DNA of 45,723 bases from NCBI GenBank assembly GCA_938084845.1, contig CALKEB010000029.1:1-45723 (forward strand), written 5' to 3'. The DNA is from an uncultured Polaribacter sp. Lineage in GTDB: Bacteria; Bacteroidota; Bacteroidia; Flavobacteriales; Flavobacteriaceae. The translations under genes were made by a program, and so were the position numbers. The stretch's first letter is position 1. The number at the start of each line of letters is the position of its first letter. Below, one piece after another: positions 25,658 through 34,934 of this stretch. Under the pieces are notes generated by a model, which was not told the origin of the DNA, made no database searches, and worked only from the letters and a program-made list of their open reading frames with translations.

Positions 25658-26293
25658 TTATTTGCTTGACATTGCAGATAACATATTCCCATAAACCCCA
25701 TTTAAAGAAGATAAGTTTTTTGCTAAAGACTCCATTTGTTCTTTTAACCTTTCTGTATTTTCTACAACAGCTGTGTTTAATTCCGCTTGTTTGCTTGAGT
25801 TTTCTACTTGTATTTTATATAAATTATTTAAAGACTCCATTTGCGCTGCAGCCATAGTCATTTGCTCGTTGTATTTATTTGTTGAAGAAATAGATTCAGA
25901 TGCTGCAGATAATCCTTCTGCTGCTCCTTGAAAGTTTTTCATGCTACTTCCTAAATTTTCCATTAACTGAACGTCTATTTTAGCTTCATTTAATAAATGA
26001 TCTAATTTTTGTGATAGTAAACCCTCTGCTCCTGTTTTTTCTGTTGCAATCGCATTGTCATCTGCTAATTCTGGATATACTCTTGCCCAATCTAAATCTT
26101 CTTCTGGTGTTTCAAATGCAGATAAAAAGAAAATGATAGCCTCGGCTATAAGTCCAACTGCTAAAACTGTAGATCCATTTAAAGGTCCATAACTAATATG
26201 ATTTAATTTAAATAATGCTCCTAAAATTACGATTGAAGCCCCAACATTATATGCAATATTAAATAGTTTTTTTTTATTTTGTGATTGTGCCAT
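25658..26293 (-). CDS. gldL: Type IX secretion motor protein GldL
   Basis: GldL is the inner-membrane motor subunit that converts proton flow into rotation of GldM. Two hydrophobic helices (about 13-31 and 41-60) carry charged residues typical of the family, Lys29 and Glu51, which correspond to the conserved intramembrane Lys and Glu of characterised GldL. A long helical cytoplasmic tail (about 70-211), rich in Gln, Ser and Glu, follows. Length 211 is normal. The gene is 25 bases after gldK. Confidence 0.96.
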   Translation of the reverse strand: MAQSQNKKKLFNIAYNVGASIVILGALFKLNHISYGPLNGSTVLAVGLIAEAIIFFLSAFETPEEDLDWARVYPELADDNAIATEKTGAEGLLSQKLDHLLNEAKIDVQLMENLGSSMKNFQGAAEGLSAASESISSTNKYNEQMTMAAAQMESLNNLYKIQVENSSKQAELNTAVVENTERLKEQMESLAKNLSSLNGVYGNMLSAMSSK

Positions 26294-26318
26294 TTGTATC
26301 TCTGTGTGTTATTATTTA

Positions 26319-27677
26319 TTATTTGTTTGTAGTTCCTATATAATTTTGTACTGTTCTAAATCCAATATAACTTCTTGCAGTATCTGCATATTCATAATCT
26401 CTAGAACTTACCTCTAAATAATAAGCTACATCTTTCCAAGAACCTCCTCTTATTATTTTTCTTTGATTTTTTCTATCTTCTACATTTGGGTTCATAGTAG
26501 ATGCCATATAATAAGAAGATAAGTTGTAGGCAGTGTTGGTCCATTCAGACACATTCCCAGCCATATTATATAATCCATAGTCGTTTGCATTATATGATTC
26601 AGCTTCCATAGTGTATAAAGCTCCATCAACTGCATAATTACCTCTTACAGGCTTAAAGTTGGCTAAGAAGCAACCTCTATCACTAGTGGTACTTCCTGTA
26701 CCCCAGGGATACGTTGCAAATTCTAATCCACCTCTTGCTGCATATTCCCATTCAGCTTCTGTAGGTAATCTAAAATCTGGAACTTGAGATGCATTCTTTT
26801 TACTTTTTAAATAAGCGTTCTTCTTTTTAGTTCTCCAATTACAAAAGGCATTGGCTTGTCCCCATGTAACTCCTACAACAGGATAGTCACCATAAGATTG
26901 ATGAGCAAAATAATCTTGATGCATTGGATCATTGTATGAATAATTAAAATCTTTTACCCAAACTGTAGTGTCTGGATAAATGTTTAAAACTTCTGTTTGA
27001 ACAAAATCTTTACGATCTCCGCCTTTTCTTGCTGCATTGTCTCTATCAAACCAATAGTATTTATAGTTTAAAAATTTTGTGTTAAAAGTTCTAACACCGT
27101 CTACAGCCTCTTCTCTGCTAATGTAAAGTGAATCCATGACTTCTACATAATCCATATCTGGATAATCTTCTTTGTTCCATATCAAGTCTTCTTCCCAATT
27201 TAAAGGCTGTATCGTATCAAACTGATAATAGTTTTCATACATATACCTTTGATAGGGTGTAGAATTTGCTAAAGTATCTTTAAACTTATACAACTGAATA
27301 CCAGAGGTTCTGTTATTACCATTAGGGTTTGGTGTTGCTCCTAAAGCTGCAAATTCTGCTTGATATGCTAATTTTGTTCTTACAACTGAATCTCTAACCC
27401 AAAGAACAAACTCTTTATATTCGTTATTTGTAATCTCTGTTTCGTCCATAAAATAAGGCCTAACAGTAACAGTTTTTGTTGGAGAGTTCATTGTACCAAT
27501 AATATCTTCATCTTGCTTACCAATTGTAAATGAACCACCTGGAACTAAAACCATACCAAATGGCTTTTCTGAAAACCATTTTTTCTTAGCTTTCACTCCT
27601 ACTAATTCTCCTCTATCATTAGAACCACAACTGTAAAAAACGGTTATTAAAAGTGCAAATATTGCTGCTTTCTTCAT
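26319..27677 (-). CDS. gldK: Type IX secretion lipoprotein GldK
   Basis: GldK is an outer-membrane lipoprotein with a formylglycine-generating-enzyme-like (SUMF1) fold that builds the periplasmic ring with GldN. The lipobox is VFYSC (Cys17). Fold landmarks are MVLVPGGSFTIGKQDED, MDETEITNNEYKEF, RLPTEAEWEYAARGG, NVSEWTNTAY and RGGSWKD. These are structural; no sulfatase-modifying activity is expected. Length 452 is normal. First of the four gld genes; the 105 bases upstream have only an imperfect promoter (TATTTTAG), so reading from topA is possible. Confidence 0.96.
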   Translation of the reverse strand: MKKAAIFALLITVFYSCGSNDRGELVGVKAKKKWFSEKPFGMVLVPGGSFTIGKQDEDIIGTMNSPTKTVTVRPYFMDETEITNNEYKEFVLWVRDSVVRTKLAYQAEFAALGATPNPNGNNRTSGIQLYKFKDTLANSTPYQRYMYENYYQFDTIQPLNWEEDLIWNKEDYPDMDYVEVMDSLYISREEAVDGVRTFNTKFLNYKYYWFDRDNAARKGGDRKDFVQTEVLNIYPDTTVWVKDFNYSYNDPMHQDYFAHQSYGDYPVVGVTWGQANAFCNWRTKKKNAYLKSKKNASQVPDFRLPTEAEWEYAARGGLEFATYPWGTGSTTSDRGCFLANFKPVRGNYAVDGALYTMEAESYNANDYGLYNMAGNVSEWTNTAYNLSSYYMASTMNPNVEDRKNQRKIIRGGSWKDVAYYLEVSSRDYEYADTARSYIGFRTVQNYIGTTNK

Positions 27678-27782
27678 ATTTTATATTTGTCTTTACTAAA
27701 AGTTCGTAAACCTATTATTTTTTTTGCTAAAATACAATGTTGAAAGTATATTTTAACGTATTGAAATTTATATTGTTTTGAA

Positions 27783-28943
27783 TTACATCATTTTTTGCAT
27801 CGCTTTATACCATCTATCTGGTATTTTTTGTCTCGTTGCTTCTGTGTAATCTTTGTATGTACATGGTATTAACGCATGCCTTTTGTATTTATTATCTGAT
27901 AGAATGTCAATCTCTATCCACCATCTACCTGTTTTATGACTCTTGTAAAAAATTAAAGGGTCATCATCTTCTAAAAGTACTGTAAATTTTTGGTAATTTT
28001 CTTTACCAGAAAAAGGATAATCTTTAACTCTGGTATTTACACCCTCAATAAAATACCAAATCATTTGAGCCATTAAATTTGCTGTTTGTGCGTTAACATC
28101 TAACTTTGAATTATACTCATAAATTCCGAAAGAAGTTACCTTATCACTCAATCCTGCATACCTAGATATAGCACAAATTTCTTCCCCATTAAACCCATTA
28201 GGAGAAGCGTTATTATTGGCTGGAGCTTCACTTTGCCTTATAGCACCTAAATCTATAGATACAATATCTGCATTTCTGAATGCAGGTTCTATATTTTCTA
28301 ATTCTTTTGCATTTCCTAATCGATATGCATCAAAAAAAAGAGTATCTAAAAGCTGAATGGATTCTTGGGAGTTAAAATAGGTTTGATAACCTACATTACT
28401 GTAGTTAAATAAGTTATTAGGCTCTTGCATAATAATTTTACTTAAGTAAGACTGAGAGGTTAATTCATCTTCTAAAGTACCTAAATCAAAACGACTATCT
28501 ACAGTTGTTATATTTACAGATTGCTCTAATGTATCGTATGCTCTGTAATTAACGTAAGTAATATCTTGGCCTCCTCCTATAATAATAGGAATAATATTTT
28601 TTTTTAGTAATAAGGTAATAATCTCTGAAACTGCAAAATAGGTATCAGATACTTTTGCTCCTTTTTTAACATTTCCTAAATCAACAATCTTTGCAGACCA
28701 ATCTCCTGGATATAGTTCGTGAATTTTTTTTCTAACCAAATGTAAATCCTCACCACAACCAAAATTATTTTCTGAATTTCGATCTTCTTGTACCCCAAAA
28801 ATTGCAAGTTTAGCACCTTCTAAATCAGGAAAACCTTCGGAATTTGTATGGATATTTATTTTATTTCCAATACATAAAGAAGATTGCAATGCCAAATGTG
28901 CAATTACAATATCTTTAACAGGAGCTAAAAATTCTTTGATCAT
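27783..28943 (-). CDS. Arginase/formimidoylglutamase-fold protein with degenerate metal site
   Basis: A 386-residue ureohydrolase-fold protein. The positions that hold the two manganese ions in active members are altered: the GGGH motif is GGGQD (Gln126), DAHxD is DSRFD (149-153, Arg instead of His), and SxDxD is SIDLG (229-233, Gly instead of the second Asp). At least three of six usual metal ligands are therefore lost, so hydrolysis of arginine or formiminoglutamate is doubtful even though databases often name it formimidoylglutamase. The N-terminal 45 residues have no equivalent in classical arginases. It lies 25 bases after topA and 105 bases before gldK on the same strand. Likely a scaffold or binding role, unknown. 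Confidence 0.85.
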   Translation of the reverse strand: MIKEFLAPVKDIVIAHLALQSSLCIGNKINIHTNSEGFPDLEGAKLAIFGVQEDRNSENNFGCGEDLHLVRKKIHELYPGDWSAKIVDLGNVKKGAKVSDTYFAVSEIITLLLKKNIIPIIIGGGQDITYVNYRAYDTLEQSVNITTVDSRFDLGTLEDELTSQSYLSKIIMQEPNNLFNYSNVGYQTYFNSQESIQLLDTLFFDAYRLGNAKELENIEPAFRNADIVSIDLGAIRQSEAPANNNASPNGFNGEEICAISRYAGLSDKVTSFGIYEYNSKLDVNAQTANLMAQMIWYFIEGVNTRVKDYPFSGKENYQKFTVLLEDDDPLIFYKSHKTGRWWIEIDILSDNKYKRHALIPCTYKDYTEATRQKIPDRWYKAMQKMM

Positions 28944-28968
28944 TTTATAGTTTTCAACATTTAAAAAA

Positions 28969-31452
28969 TTACTTCTTTTTTACAGTCTTTTTCTTTGTTG
29001 CTTTTTTCTTAGGAGTTTTAGCAGCTATCATCTTTACTGCCTCCTCTTTAGAAAGTTTTTCTATTTTTGTTGTTTTTGGCAGCTCTATTTTAATTTTACC
29101 TTTTAAGACATTAAACCTTCCCCACCTTGCTTTTTCTACTCTAATACCTACATCTTCCCAATTATGTATAACTTTCTCAATTTCTTTTTGTTTTTTTGCC
29201 TCTATTAGCTCAACAATATCATCGTCAGAGAGTTGGTCAAAATCATATTTTTTATTGACATTTATAAACATGCCATTCCACTTGATAAATGGACCAAATC
29301 TTCCTACCCCTTTTTGTACGGGTAAATCTTCGTAAAAATAAATTGGCGCATCTGCCTTTTGTTTGGCTTTAATTAGCTCTTCGGCTCTTGGCAAATCAAC
29401 TTCCATCGGATTTTCTCCTTTTTCTAGGGAAACAAACAGTTTACCAAAACGAATATATGGACCAAAACGTCCATTAGACACAATAACCTCTTCCCCTTCA
29501 AAAGTTCCCAAGATTTTAGGAAGTAAGAATAACTCTAATGCTTCTTCTAGTGATATTGTACCCAGGTTTTGTTCTTTATTTAAACTCGCAAATTGCTTTT
29601 CATCATCATCAGGAGCACCAATTTGAGCAATAGGCCCAAACTTACCTAGACGAACTAAAACTGTTTTACCAGATGTTGGATGTTTTCCTAAAATTCGCTC
29701 ACCACTCTCTCGATCTGCATTCTCTTTTACGTCCTCTACAGTGTTATGAAATTGAGTGTAAAATCCTTTAATCATTTGAATCCAATCTTCATCACCTTCA
29801 GAAATATCGTCAAATGAATTTTCTACTTTAGCCGTAAATCCAAAATCTAAAATATTAGAAAAATTAGCAACTAAAAAGTCATTCACAATATTACCAATAT
29901 CTGTAGGGATTAATTTATTCTTGTCTGAACCTGTCTTTTCTGTTAATTGATTACTTTTTACAGAGCCCTCTTTTAAAATCATTTGCTCATAGCCCCTCTC
30001 TACTCCTTCATTCTGTCCTTTTTCTACATAGCCTCTTCTTTGTACTGTTGATATTGTTGGGGCATAGGTTGATGGACGCCCAATACCTAACTCCTCTAAT
30101 TGCTTAACCAAAGAAGCTTCAGTAAAACGATAGGGTGGACTTGTAAAACGCTGAGTAGCATTTATAAAAACATACTGTAAAGATTCATTAACTTTTAAGT
30201 TTGGCAGCATTCCTGCTTGCTCTTCTTCATCATCATCTTTACCCTCTAGATAAACTTTTAAAAACCCTTCAAACTTTATCATCTCTCCATTTGCTGTATA
30301 GATTTTTGAATTTTCTGAGTTTTCTATTTTCACATTAGTCCTTTCTAATAAAGCATCACTCATTTGTGAAGCCAATGTTCTTTTCCATATTAGGTCATAG
30401 AGCCTATTTTGATCATATTCTGTATCAATGGCATGCATTTTCATATTCGTAGGTCTAATAGCTTCATGTGCTTCTTGAGCTCCTTTTGCTTTAGATTTAA
30501 ACACTCTTTGTTTGCTATATTCTTTTCCATAAGAAGCCGTAATTTCCTCTTCCGCTTCATTTCTTGCATCTACAGATAAATTTACACTATCTGTTCTCAT
30601 ATAAGTTATTAAACCGGCTTCATATAAACGTTGTGCAACTTGCATTGTTCTAGCTACTGCAAAGCCTAATTTTCGAGAAGCTTCTTGTTGAAGAGTAGAG
30701 GTTGTAAAAGGTGCCGCTGGTGATTTTTTTGCAGGTTTTTTTGTTAAATCTGCAATAGAAAAATCTGCTTTTGCACACGATTTTAGAAAATCTTCAGCAG
30801 CTTTTTTTGAATCAAAATTTTTAGGAATGGTTGCTTTAAATTTTTTACCTTCTTTGTTAGAAAATTCTGCAACTACCTTGTAATGAGTTTCTGCCTTAAA
30901 CTCTTGAATGCTTCTTTCTCTCTCTACAATTAAACGAACTGCAACAGACTGCACTCTTCCTGCAGACAGACCACCCTTAACTTTACGCCATAATACAGGT
31001 GATAATTCATAACCAACAAGACGATCTAAAACTCTACGTGCTTGTTGTGCATTTACCATATGATAATCTATATCTCTTGGGTTTTCTACTGCTTTTAAAA
31101 TAGCTTTTTTTGTAATTTCATGAAAAACAATACGTTTTGTATTTTCTTCTTTTAACCCTAACTGTTCTTTTAAATGCCAAGCAATAGCTTCTCCTTCTCT
31201 ATCCTCATCACTCGCTAACCATATAGTGTCTGCTTTTTTTGCTAAGTTTTTTAATTTTTTAACAACAGGTTTTTTATCATCAGAAACTATATATTTTGGA
31301 CTAAAATCTCCTTCAACATCGATACCCAACTCTTTTGAAGGTAAATCTGCAATATGACCATAACTCGATTCTACCTGATAATCTTTACCAAGAAATTTTT
31401 CGATCGTTTTCGCCTTTGCTGGTGACTCTACTATTACTAAATTCTTCGCCAT
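28969..31452 (-). CDS. topA: DNA topoisomerase I
   Basis: Relaxes negatively supercoiled DNA through a type IA mechanism. The Toprim domain starts at the N-terminus (LVIVESPAKAKTIEKFLG, with ASDEDREGEAIAW later), and the active-site Tyr is in ITYMRTDSVNLS near 290. Instead of zinc fingers the C-terminus has repeated Topo_C modules with GRFGPYIRFG-like motifs (four visible), then a Lys-rich tail. The open frame begins at a TTG (31461), but the ATG at 31452 gives the conserved MAKNLVIVES start, so I chose it. A TACTTTTG element at 31506-31513 is the likely promoter, divergent from miaB. Confidence 0.95.
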   Translation of the reverse strand: MAKNLVIVESPAKAKTIEKFLGKDYQVESSYGHIADLPSKELGIDVEGDFSPKYIVSDDKKPVVKKLKNLAKKADTIWLASDEDREGEAIAWHLKEQLGLKEENTKRIVFHEITKKAILKAVENPRDIDYHMVNAQQARRVLDRLVGYELSPVLWRKVKGGLSAGRVQSVAVRLIVERERSIQEFKAETHYKVVAEFSNKEGKKFKATIPKNFDSKKAAEDFLKSCAKADFSIADLTKKPAKKSPAAPFTTSTLQQEASRKLGFAVARTMQVAQRLYEAGLITYMRTDSVNLSVDARNEAEEEITASYGKEYSKQRVFKSKAKGAQEAHEAIRPTNMKMHAIDTEYDQNRLYDLIWKRTLASQMSDALLERTNVKIENSENSKIYTANGEMIKFEGFLKVYLEGKDDDEEEQAGMLPNLKVNESLQYVFINATQRFTSPPYRFTEASLVKQLEELGIGRPSTYAPTISTVQRRGYVEKGQNEGVERGYEQMILKEGSVKSNQLTEKTGSDKNKLIPTDIGNIVNDFLVANFSNILDFGFTAKVENSFDDISEGDEDWIQMIKGFYTQFHNTVEDVKENADRESGERILGKHPTSGKTVLVRLGKFGPIAQIGAPDDDEKQFASLNKEQNLGTISLEEALELFLLPKILGTFEGEEVIVSNGRFGPYIRFGKLFVSLEKGENPMEVDLPRAEELIKAKQKADAPIYFYEDLPVQKGVGRFGPFIKWNGMFINVNKKYDFDQLSDDDIVELIEAKKQKEIEKVIHNWEDVGIRVEKARWGRFNVLKGKIKIELPKTTKIEKLSKEEAVKMIAAKTPKKKATKKKTVKKK

Positions 31453-31505
31453 ATATTTCAATTTATCAATCGATACCCAATATAATGAGGGTAAAATTTG
31501 AAGTG

Positions 31506-31513
31506 CAAAAGTA
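31506..31513 (-). promoter_or_regulatory. TAnnTTTG element for topA
   Basis: TACTTTTG on the minus strand, 53 bases before the chosen topA ATG. No clear -33 TTG is visible. Confidence 0.45.
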
Positions 31514-31594
31514 GTTAGTTTTTTATTAAAAAAAATCTTTTCATAAATATTAGCTTAATAATTAACAGAAATACAACATTATTTTTCTGCCAAT

Positions 31595-31628
31595 TTGTCA
31601 GAAAAATATAAAATTGGTTGTATCTTTG
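31595..31628 (+). promoter_or_regulatory. Promoter of miaB
   Basis: TTG (31595-31597), 23-base spacer and TATCTTTG (31621-31628) match the Bacteroidota promoter form; the miaB ATG follows 26 bases later. Confidence 0.6.
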
Positions 31629-31654
31629 TCTTCCTTGAAATTACAAATTGAAAG

Positions 31655-33109
31655 ATGCAAGAAGTAGAAAAAATTATTGACGAAAAAATACAAGGAAAAG
31701 CACTTGTAACGGCAAAAAGAAAAGAAAACACAAAAAAACTATTCATAGAAAGCTATGGCTGTCAAATGAATATGAATGATAGTGAAATTGTTGCAGCTAT
31801 TTTAGATAAGGAGGGTTATAATACTACTCAAATATTAGAAGAAGCAGATTTAGTTTTAGTAAATACCTGCTCAATACGTGAAAAAGCAGAAACTACTGTA
31901 CGCAGAAGACTACAGAAATATAATGCTGTAAAACAAGTAAATAAAAAAATGAAAGTTGGTGTTCTTGGCTGTATGGCAGAACGTTTAAAAGAGAAATTTT
32001 TAGAAGAAGAAAAAATTGTTGATTTGGTTGTAGGGCCTGACGCTTACAAAGATTTACCAAATCTCTTAGAAGAAGTTTATGAAGGAAGAGACGCTGTAAA
32101 TGTTATTTTATCTAAAGAGGAAACGTATGGAGACATTTCTCCAGTTCGTTTAAACTCTAATGGTGTATCCGCCTTTGTTTCTATAACAAGAGGCTGTGAC
32201 AATATGTGTACCTTCTGTGTGGTTCCATTTACAAGAGGAAGAGAACGAAGTAGAGATCCTAAGAGTATTTTGGAAGAAATACAGTCGATGGTTGATAAAG
32301 ATTTTAAAGAAATTACTTTATTGGGTCAAAATGTAGATAGTTTTTTATGGTATGGAGGTGGCTTGAAAAAAGATTTTAAAAAAGCATCTGAAATGGCACA
32401 AGCAACAGCTGTAGATTTTGCTCAACTGCTAGATATGTGTGCAACTCATTTTCCAAAAACACGTTTTCGGTTTTCTACCTCTAATCCACAAGACATGAGT
32501 TTAGATGTAATTCATGTTATGGCTAAGCATAAAAATATTTGCAAATACATTCACTTACCTGTACAAAGCGGAAGTAATGCCATGCTAAAAGCCATGAACA
32601 GACAACATACTCGCGAAGAGTATATGGCTCTAGTAGATAACATTTTTAAAATTATACCAGAAATGGCATTGTCTCAAGATATGATTGTTGGTTTTTGTGG
32701 AGAAACAGAACAAGACCATAAAGATACTTTAGACTTAATGGAATATGTAAAGTACGACTTTGGATTTATGTTTGCCTACTCTGAAAGACCAGGAACACTA
32801 GCAGGTAAAAAAATGATAGATGATGTAACTGCAGACGTTAAAAAAAGAAGGCTAACTGAAGTAATAGATTTACAACAAAAACACGCTTTATATAGAACTC
32901 AAAAACATTTAGGAAAAATAGAAGAGGTTTTAATTGAAGGCACTTCTAAAAAAAATCCAAATGAATGGAAAGGTAGAAATACACAAAATACTGTTATAGT
33001 ATTTCCTAAAGAACATTACAAATTAGGAGATTTTGTAAATGTTAAAGTAGAAGATTGTACCTCAGCAACGCTAAAGGGAAGAGCTGTTGGGTATTCAGAA
33101 AATAATTAA
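31655..33109 (+). CDS. miaB: tRNA-2-methylthio-N6-dimethylallyladenosine synthase
   Basis: A radical-SAM methylthiotransferase that adds a methylthio group to i6A37 of tRNAs. The N-terminal UPF0004 domain has its first cluster Cys at 36 (ESYGCQMNMNDSE), followed by NTCSIREKAE and LGCMAER; the radical-SAM cluster is GCDNMCTFCVVPFTRGRE. A C-terminal TRAM domain closes the protein. Length 484 is normal for MiaB and the YGCQMN wording favours MiaB over RimO. It opens a plus-strand run with the sigma-54-type regulator, lptE and secG. Confidence 0.95.
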   Translation: MQEVEKIIDEKIQGKALVTAKRKENTKKLFIESYGCQMNMNDSEIVAAILDKEGYNTTQILEEADLVLVNTCSIREKAETTVRRRLQKYNAVKQVNKKMKVGVLGCMAERLKEKFLEEEKIVDLVVGPDAYKDLPNLLEEVYEGRDAVNVILSKEETYGDISPVRLNSNGVSAFVSITRGCDNMCTFCVVPFTRGRERSRDPKSILEEIQSMVDKDFKEITLLGQNVDSFLWYGGGLKKDFKKASEMAQATAVDFAQLLDMCATHFPKTRFRFSTSNPQDMSLDVIHVMAKHKNICKYIHLPVQSGSNAMLKAMNRQHTREEYMALVDNIFKIIPEMALSQDMIVGFCGETEQDHKDTLDLMEYVKYDFGFMFAYSERPGTLAGKKMIDDVTADVKKRRLTEVIDLQQKHALYRTQKHLGKIEEVLIEGTSKKNPNEWKGRNTQNTVIVFPKEHYKLGDFVNVKVEDCTSATLKGRAVGYSENN

Positions 33110-33190
33110 AATATAAGCAAAGATTAAAGGGTAAAATAAAAAAGTTCATTTATAAAACCTTTAAGATTTTGAACTTTAAAAATTATTGAA

Positions 33191-34417
33191 ATGGAAAACT
33201 TACAAGCATTAAAACAACGTTTTGGAATTATTGGAAACGATGTTCAATTAAATAGAGCTCTAGAAAAAGCTGTTCGTGTAGCTCCTACAGATATTTCTGT
33301 GTTAGTAATCGGAGAAAGTGGTGTTGGTAAGGAAAGTATCCCTAAAATTATTCATTCTCTTTCTCATAGAAAACATGCAAAATATATTGCTGTTAACTGT
33401 GGTGCCATTCCTGAAGGAACAATAGATAGTGAACTTTTTGGACACGAAAAAGGTGCTTTTACAGGTGCAACCCAAGATAGAAAAGGATATTTTGAAGTGG
33501 CAGATGGTGGAACAATTTTTTTAGATGAGGTAGGTGAGCTACCGCTAACCACCCAAGTACGTTTATTGCGTGTATTAGAGAATGGCGAATTTATAAAAGT
33601 TGGTTCATCAAAAGTTTTAAAAACAAATGTTCGAATCGTTGCAGCTACAAATGTTAACATGCAAACTGCCATAGAAAAAGAAAAATTTAGAGAAGACCTA
33701 TATTATAGACTGAGTACTATAGAAATTCATTTGCCTGCGTTAAGAGAGCGAAATACTGACATTCATTTACTATTTAGAAAGTTTGCTTCCGATTTTGCTC
33801 AAAAATACAGAATGCCATCCATACGTTTAGATGAAAGTGCAGTGCATGTTTTATCAAACTTTCGCTTTCCTGGTAACATTAGACAGCTAAAGAATTTAGC
33901 AGAACAAATTTCAGTAATTGAAGAAGAAAGAATTATTTCTGCTATTAAACTTCAGCAGTATCTACCAAATAAATCAGACAATTTACCAGCAATTATAGGA
34001 AATAAAAAAGAAAATGATTTTTCTACTGAACGCGATATCATGTATAAAATTCTTTTTGATATGCGTAATGATATCAACGATCTAAAAAAACTAACTTTAG
34101 ATTTAATGAAAACAGGGAATATTGAAGAAGTCCAAGAAGAAAATCATAGACTACTAGAAAAAATATATAATGATAAAGATTTAGAAAAATTAGACATTGA
34201 AGTATTAAATGTGCCTCAACAAACTAATTCTGCTGAAAATAATTATGATTTTATAGAAACTATAGAAGAAGACGAATCCTTATCTTTACAAGATAAAGAA
34301 ATAGAAATGATTAAAAAATCTCTTGAAAAAAATAATAACAAACGTAAATTAGCAGCGAAGGAGCTAGGTATTTCTGAAAGAACTTTATACAGAAAAATTA
34401 AACAATACGACTTATAA
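33191..34417 (+). CDS. Sigma-54-interacting transcriptional regulator without receiver domain
   Basis: A 408-residue bacterial enhancer-binding protein. The AAA+ domain starts almost at the N-terminus: Walker A GESGVGKE at 41-48, the sigma-54 contact loop GAFTGA at 88-93, Walker B GGTIFLDEVGEL, then REDLYYRLS. The C-terminus is a Fis-type helix-turn-helix (KRKLAAKELGISERTLYRKIKQ). There is no N-terminal receiver, GAF or PAS domain, so activity must be controlled by level or a partner. A 100-residue acidic linker lies between the two domains. An 8-bp inverted repeat (33141-33148/33170-33177) lies just upstream. Targets are unknown. Confidence 0.9.
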   Translation: MENLQALKQRFGIIGNDVQLNRALEKAVRVAPTDISVLVIGESGVGKESIPKIIHSLSHRKHAKYIAVNCGAIPEGTIDSELFGHEKGAFTGATQDRKGYFEVADGGTIFLDEVGELPLTTQVRLLRVLENGEFIKVGSSKVLKTNVRIVAATNVNMQTAIEKEKFREDLYYRLSTIEIHLPALRERNTDIHLLFRKFASDFAQKYRMPSIRLDESAVHVLSNFRFPGNIRQLKNLAEQISVIEEERIISAIKLQQYLPNKSDNLPAIIGNKKENDFSTERDIMYKILFDMRNDINDLKKLTLDLMKTGNIEEVQEENHRLLEKIYNDKDLEKLDIEVLNVPQQTNSAENNYDFIETIEEDESLSLQDKEIEMIKKSLEKNNNKRKLAAKELGISERTLYRKIKQYDL

Positions 34418-34426
34418 AATTGTAGT

Positions 34427-34924
34427 ATGAAACAATTTATTTTATCACTTTTTATATTAATTACCTTTATTGGTTGTGGCGCCTATTCTTTTACCGGTGG
34501 TAACACTGGTGATGCCAAAACAATACAAATTGATTTTTTTCAAAATCAAGCTCCATTAGTAGAACCTGTTTTAACACAACGTTTTACAAATGATTTACAA
34601 GATTTATTTACAAGACAAACAAACTTAACTCTTACTAATTCTAATGGAGATTTATATTTTAGCGGGGAAATTACTGGATATAGAATAACTCCAATGAGTG
34701 GAACTTCTAACCAAACTGCAGCACAAAATAGATTAACAGTTACAGTAAATGTTAGGTTTGTAAATAAATTAGTAGAAGAAGATGATTTTGAAAAAACATT
34801 CTCTTTTTATTCAGATTTTGATGCTAATGCACAATTATCAGGAAGTGTTTTAGATAGTGCATTGGATGAAATTTTAGAAAGAATTATTCAGGACATATTT
34901 AATGCTTCTGTAGCTAAATGGTAA
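34427..34924 (+). CDS. lptE: LPS-assembly lipoprotein LptE
   Basis: LptE plugs the LptD barrel that places lipopolysaccharide in the outer leaflet. The lipobox is TFIGC (Cys17), followed by GAYSFTGG, then the pattern TIQIDFFQNQAPLVEPVLTQRFT typical of Bacteroidota LptE proteins. At 165 residues it has the usual size. It starts nine bases after the regulator stop, so they are co-transcribed. Homology to the enterobacterial protein is remote and rests on the fold pattern and position. Confidence 0.85.
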   Translation: MKQFILSLFILITFIGCGAYSFTGGNTGDAKTIQIDFFQNQAPLVEPVLTQRFTNDLQDLFTRQTNLTLTNSNGDLYFSGEITGYRITPMSGTSNQTAAQNRLTVTVNVRFVNKLVEEDDFEKTFSFYSDFDANAQLSGSVLDSALDEILERIIQDIFNASVAKW

Positions 34925-34934
34925 AATATAAAAA

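Noticed and set aside
33364..33672. 102-codon antisense frame opposite the sigma-54-type regulator
   Set aside because: Overlaps the conserved AAA+ domain fully; no start context or homology.
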